Part shown: positions 5,944 to 8,014 of the stretch, piece after piece
How positions within the stretch are numbered: the first letter of the stretch is position 1
Layout: each line of letters opens with the position of its first letter
From: Thiotrichaceae bacterium
GTDB taxonomy: Bacteria > Pseudomonadota > Gammaproteobacteria > Thiotrichales > Thiotrichaceae
Direction: 5' to 3'
NCBI GenBank assembly: GCA_015494435.1
Contig: WGBH01000383.1
Span: 1 to 8,014, forward strand
DNA: 8,014 nt
Made by a program: the position numbers and the translations under genes
The notes under the pieces: model-generated
Databases searched by the model: none
What the model saw: only the letters and a program-made list of their open reading frames with translations
Told to the model about the DNA's origin: nothing

Positions 5944-6879
5944 ATGAAACAACGGGCTTATTTAATGTTGCTATTATCTTTTTTGATCTTTATTGCGTCG
6001 CCTGTTTTTGCACAGGGGCGAGATTTTCTTATTGATGCGGATACGCTTGCGGAGCAGTTAGAAGGGGATAATCCACCGATTGTTTTAGAGGTACGTTACT
6101 ATCCGCACCGTTATTTCACCGTTGGGCATATTTCAGGTGCTATACAAGTTCAACGTTTTAAAGATTTAGGTGATAACTTTGCAACACCGATTATGCGTTT
6201 TCCTCCTGCTGAAGAATTTCAGAAAACCTTACGCTCATGGGGAATCAATAATGATTCTCATATCGTTATTTACGATGATTCTAGCACTGCGCTTGCGGCA
6301 CGCTTATATGTCATGCTCGTTATGTATGGTTTTGACCAAACCAAGGTAAAAGTCCTTGATGGTGGTACGACCGAGTGGATGGGTATGAATGAGATGGTGA
6401 AAAAGCCTATCCCTACGCCTGTAAAAGGAAATGGAAATGTCACTTTAAAAACAGCTAATCCTGATATGTTAATTGAGTGGCCTGATGTGTATCGTGATGT
6501 TCTTTCTCTACGCAAGGATAATGTGGTGTTAATTGATGCTCGACCACGCAAAATGTACACGGGTGAAATCATTAAACATTCGGTTCAAGCAGGTCATATT
6601 CCAGGGGCAATTAATATTGTTAGTTTGGAAGGAACGGATGGGCAGCTTTGGATATCCGCCGAAAAATTAGCAGATATGTATAAAGACGTGCCAAAAGATA
6701 AAACTGTGTACCTCTATTGCCATGATGGCTTTCGTATGAGTTTAGCTTGGATGCAGTTGAAAAGCTTAGGTTATAAAGATGTACGTTTATTAAATGGTGG
6801 CTGGACGATTTGGGATCATGCAGTGACATTGCCAGTGGTAAGAGGTGATAAGCCATACAATGAGGCATACGATCTTTAA
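5944..6879 (+). CDS. Exported tandem-rhodanese sulfurtransferase
   Basis: This 311-residue protein has a Sec-type signal peptide (MKQRAYLMLLLSFLIFIASPVFA, cleavage likely after A23) and two rhodanese domains, about 27-150 and 175-300. The second domain carries the catalytic loop C259-HDGF-R264 after VYLY, the cysteine that takes up sulfane sulfur. It also has LIDARP, AGHIPGAINI and LNGGWTIW. In the first domain the equivalent position reads YDDSST with no cysteine, so that domain is structural, as is usual in tandem rhodaneses. The likely reaction is transfer of sulfur from thiosulfate or another sulfane donor to a thiophilic acceptor such as cyanide, in the periplasm. The start is the ATG at 5944 because of the promoter at 5878-5907 and the signal peptide; a TTG at 5869 is in frame but lies upstream of that promoter. 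It is a single-gene unit divergent from alaS. Donor and acceptor cannot be told from sequence; a 3-mercaptopyruvate sulfurtransferase activity is also possible. Confidence 0.88.
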   Translation: MKQRAYLMLLLSFLIFIASPVFAQGRDFLIDADTLAEQLEGDNPPIVLEVRYYPHRYFTVGHISGAIQVQRFKDLGDNFATPIMRFPPAEEFQKTLRSWGINNDSHIVIYDDSSTALAARLYVMLVMYGFDQTKVKVLDGGTTEWMGMNEMVKKPIPTPVKGNGNVTLKTANPDMLIEWPDVYRDVLSLRKDNVVLIDARPRKMYTGEIIKHSVQAGHIPGAINIVSLEGTDGQLWISAEKLADMYKDVPKDKTVYLYCHDGFRMSLAWMQLKSLGYKDVRLLNGGWTIWDHAVTLPVVRGDKPYNEAYDL

Positions 6880-6970
6880 ATCAAAAAATAGGCATCCTTT
6901 ATGCGCTAGTTTACATTTTTAGCTGGTTACGAGAGTCCAGAGACCTACCGCACTATGCATTAGCAAATAG

Positions 6971-6992
6971 GAGTTTTAGTGTGAGAAAACTC
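6971..6992. terminator. Weak hairpin between convergent genes
   Basis: GAGTTTT (6971-6977) pairs with AAAACTC (6986-6992) around an 8-base loop, in the 123 bases between the two convergent genes. It lies 92 bases after the rhodanese stop and 11 bases after the capsule gene stop. There is no following T-run on either strand, so termination is only suggested by position. Confidence 0.25.
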
Positions 6993-7002
6993 ATCCAGAA
7001 AA

Positions 7003-8014
7003 TTAAACAGTCTTAGGTATTACGCCTTTAATCAGTTGTTTTGCTTGGCGTAATTTACGCGAAAGCATGGGGATTTTATTGGCTTTTTTTCCGCCTTGAT
7101 GGGCTATGTTTTCTTGTATTTGTTGCACAATAAATTCAGGGCTTGTATAAGCATTTGTTTTCCAGTTGATATAGCGAGGATAAAGAATCAAGGTTGCTGC
7201 GACTAATTGATCTAAGCTAATGGCATTTTTTCGGTTAGGATTGCGTCGTTTTAGATAATGTCGATCTTCTGTTAAACCCCAGTTGGAATAGAAGGGCAAG
7301 CCATAACAGACGACTTTTATTTCACGCAATAATCCTTCAAATCCTACCAATGAGGTCATGGTATGTACTTCATCTGCAATATCTAGGCAATCGGTAATGC
7401 TAATATCATCCAGCATGAGGTCACAGTATTTATCAACTATTTCATTCTTTACTGCGCCTTTACGATTGCCACTGACAACATCAGGATGCGGTTTAAAGAC
7501 AATATAAGCATCAGGGTTTTTTTCTCTGACAATAGTGATCAGTTGACTGTTACTCTTAATATCTACACAGCCTAAACGGATAGAGGCATCATCTTCAACT
7601 TGGCCAGGAATGAGAATAATTTTTTGTCCTGCCGTTGATTTAATTAGCCGTAATGGCAGTGTTTTTCCTGAATTATATTTGCTGACTTTTGCCGATAATA
7701 ATAAGGCACGTAATCGGCTAGCGCGTTCTAGTAAGGGAGGATCAAAAGAATGTGTTTGTAAGATGTATTCTAAATCACTGCTTTGATTAGGATCAAAATA
7801 AATACCGCGACTATCCAGTACTAAAGAGGCGGGAGCGGTTAAGTCAGTACCAATGCCAACAGAACGGATAAAGCCATCTTCCATTGCTTTAATGGGAATA
7901 TTAAATTGCTGTGAAAGCTCCTCGGCTTCGGTTTTACCTTTACTTGCCCAAAGAATAATTTGCGAGGATGGCGTAAAGCCTTTTTTAATTGCCTGTTTTG
8001 CTGAAGAGACAAAA
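7003..8014 (-). CDS. KpsC-like capsule polysaccharide glycosyltransferase, C-terminal part (5' end beyond window)
   Basis: The frame stays open from the TAA at 7003-7005 to the right edge, giving 336 visible residues. The ATG at 7882-7884 is internal, since the residues before it (WASKGKTEAEELSQQFNIPIK) are typical of the family. The sequence matches the Capsule_synth (PF05159) module of KpsC: MEDGFIRSVGIG with ASLVLDSRGIYFD, IPGQVEDDASI, the FKPHPDV motif (PHPD at 7480-7491), HTMTSLVGFEGLLR (near 7336-7365), YGLPFYSNWGLTEDR, and SLDQLVAATLILYPRYI. KpsC is a Kdo transferase that builds the linker joining group 2 capsular polysaccharide to its lipid anchor, at the cytoplasmic face of the inner membrane. 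The IPGQVEDDASI segment is characteristic of the C-terminal of KpsC's two modules; whether an N-terminal module exists lies outside the window. The last 30 residues are basic. Neighbouring capsule genes, if any, must lie to the right. Confidence 0.88.
   Translation of the reverse strand, partial: FVSSAKQAIKKGFTPSSQIILWASKGKTEAEELSQQFNIPIKAMEDGFIRSVGIGTDLTAPASLVLDSRGIYFDPNQSSDLEYILQTHSFDPPLLERASRLRALLLSAKVSKYNSGKTLPLRLIKSTAGQKIILIPGQVEDDASIRLGCVDIKSNSQLITIVREKNPDAYIVFKPHPDVVSGNRKGAVKNEIVDKYCDLMLDDISITDCLDIADEVHTMTSLVGFEGLLREIKVVCYGLPFYSNWGLTEDRHYLKRRNPNRKNAISLDQLVAATLILYPRYINWKTNAYTSPEFIVQQIQENIAHQGGKKANKIPMLSRKLRQAKQLIKGVIPKTV

Noticed and set aside
6270..6868. Minus-strand frames at 6270-6572 and 6620-6868
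   Set aside because: They are antisense to conserved rhodanese domains and resemble no protein family.

Overview
The window looks like chromosome from a moderately AT-rich gammaproteobacterium. The strongest pointer is the tight alaS-lysC pair, an arrangement known from gammaproteobacteria. An exported tandem-rhodanese protein, an Rpn/YhgA-type protein with a GKIE repeat, and a group II intron would fit sulfur-oxidising Thiotrichales-like bacteria. That placement is an inference; nothing here fixes a genus.

Layout. Bases 1-202 are the 3' end of a plus-strand group II intron: the last 38 codons of its maturase, then domains V and VI. A perfect 12-bp inverted repeat follows at 233-264. At 338-1366 is a plus-strand Rpn-family (PD-(D/E)XK) protein carrying five 12-bp coding repeats. 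Bases 1367-1763 hold no intact gene but do contain a probable decayed insertion-sequence fragment on the minus strand. Bases 1764-5623 (minus) are alaS then lysC, 8 bases apart and almost certainly one transcript. Bases 5624-5943 are the divergent control region between alaS and the next gene. It holds a candidate alaS promoter, a 10-bp direct repeat, a 31-bp nested palindrome, a stretch resembling group II intron domain I, and a very good sigma70 promoter driving the plus-strand rhodanese gene at 5944-6879. That gene has a G9 tract at its ribosome binding site. Converging on it from the right edge is the 3' part of a KpsC-like capsule glycosyltransferase gene (7003 to beyond 8014, minus).

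How the parts fit. Housekeeping genes (alanyl-tRNA synthetase and aspartokinase) sit between accessory DNA on both sides. csrA, which often follows alaS-lysC in gammaproteobacteria, is absent, and insertion-sequence-like debris and an Rpn gene lie there instead. The rhodanese and capsule genes are independent units. I see no convincing new multi-gene system. The least explained items are the alaS/rhodanese intergenic region, the G9 tract, the Rpn repeat array, and the hairpin beside the intron.
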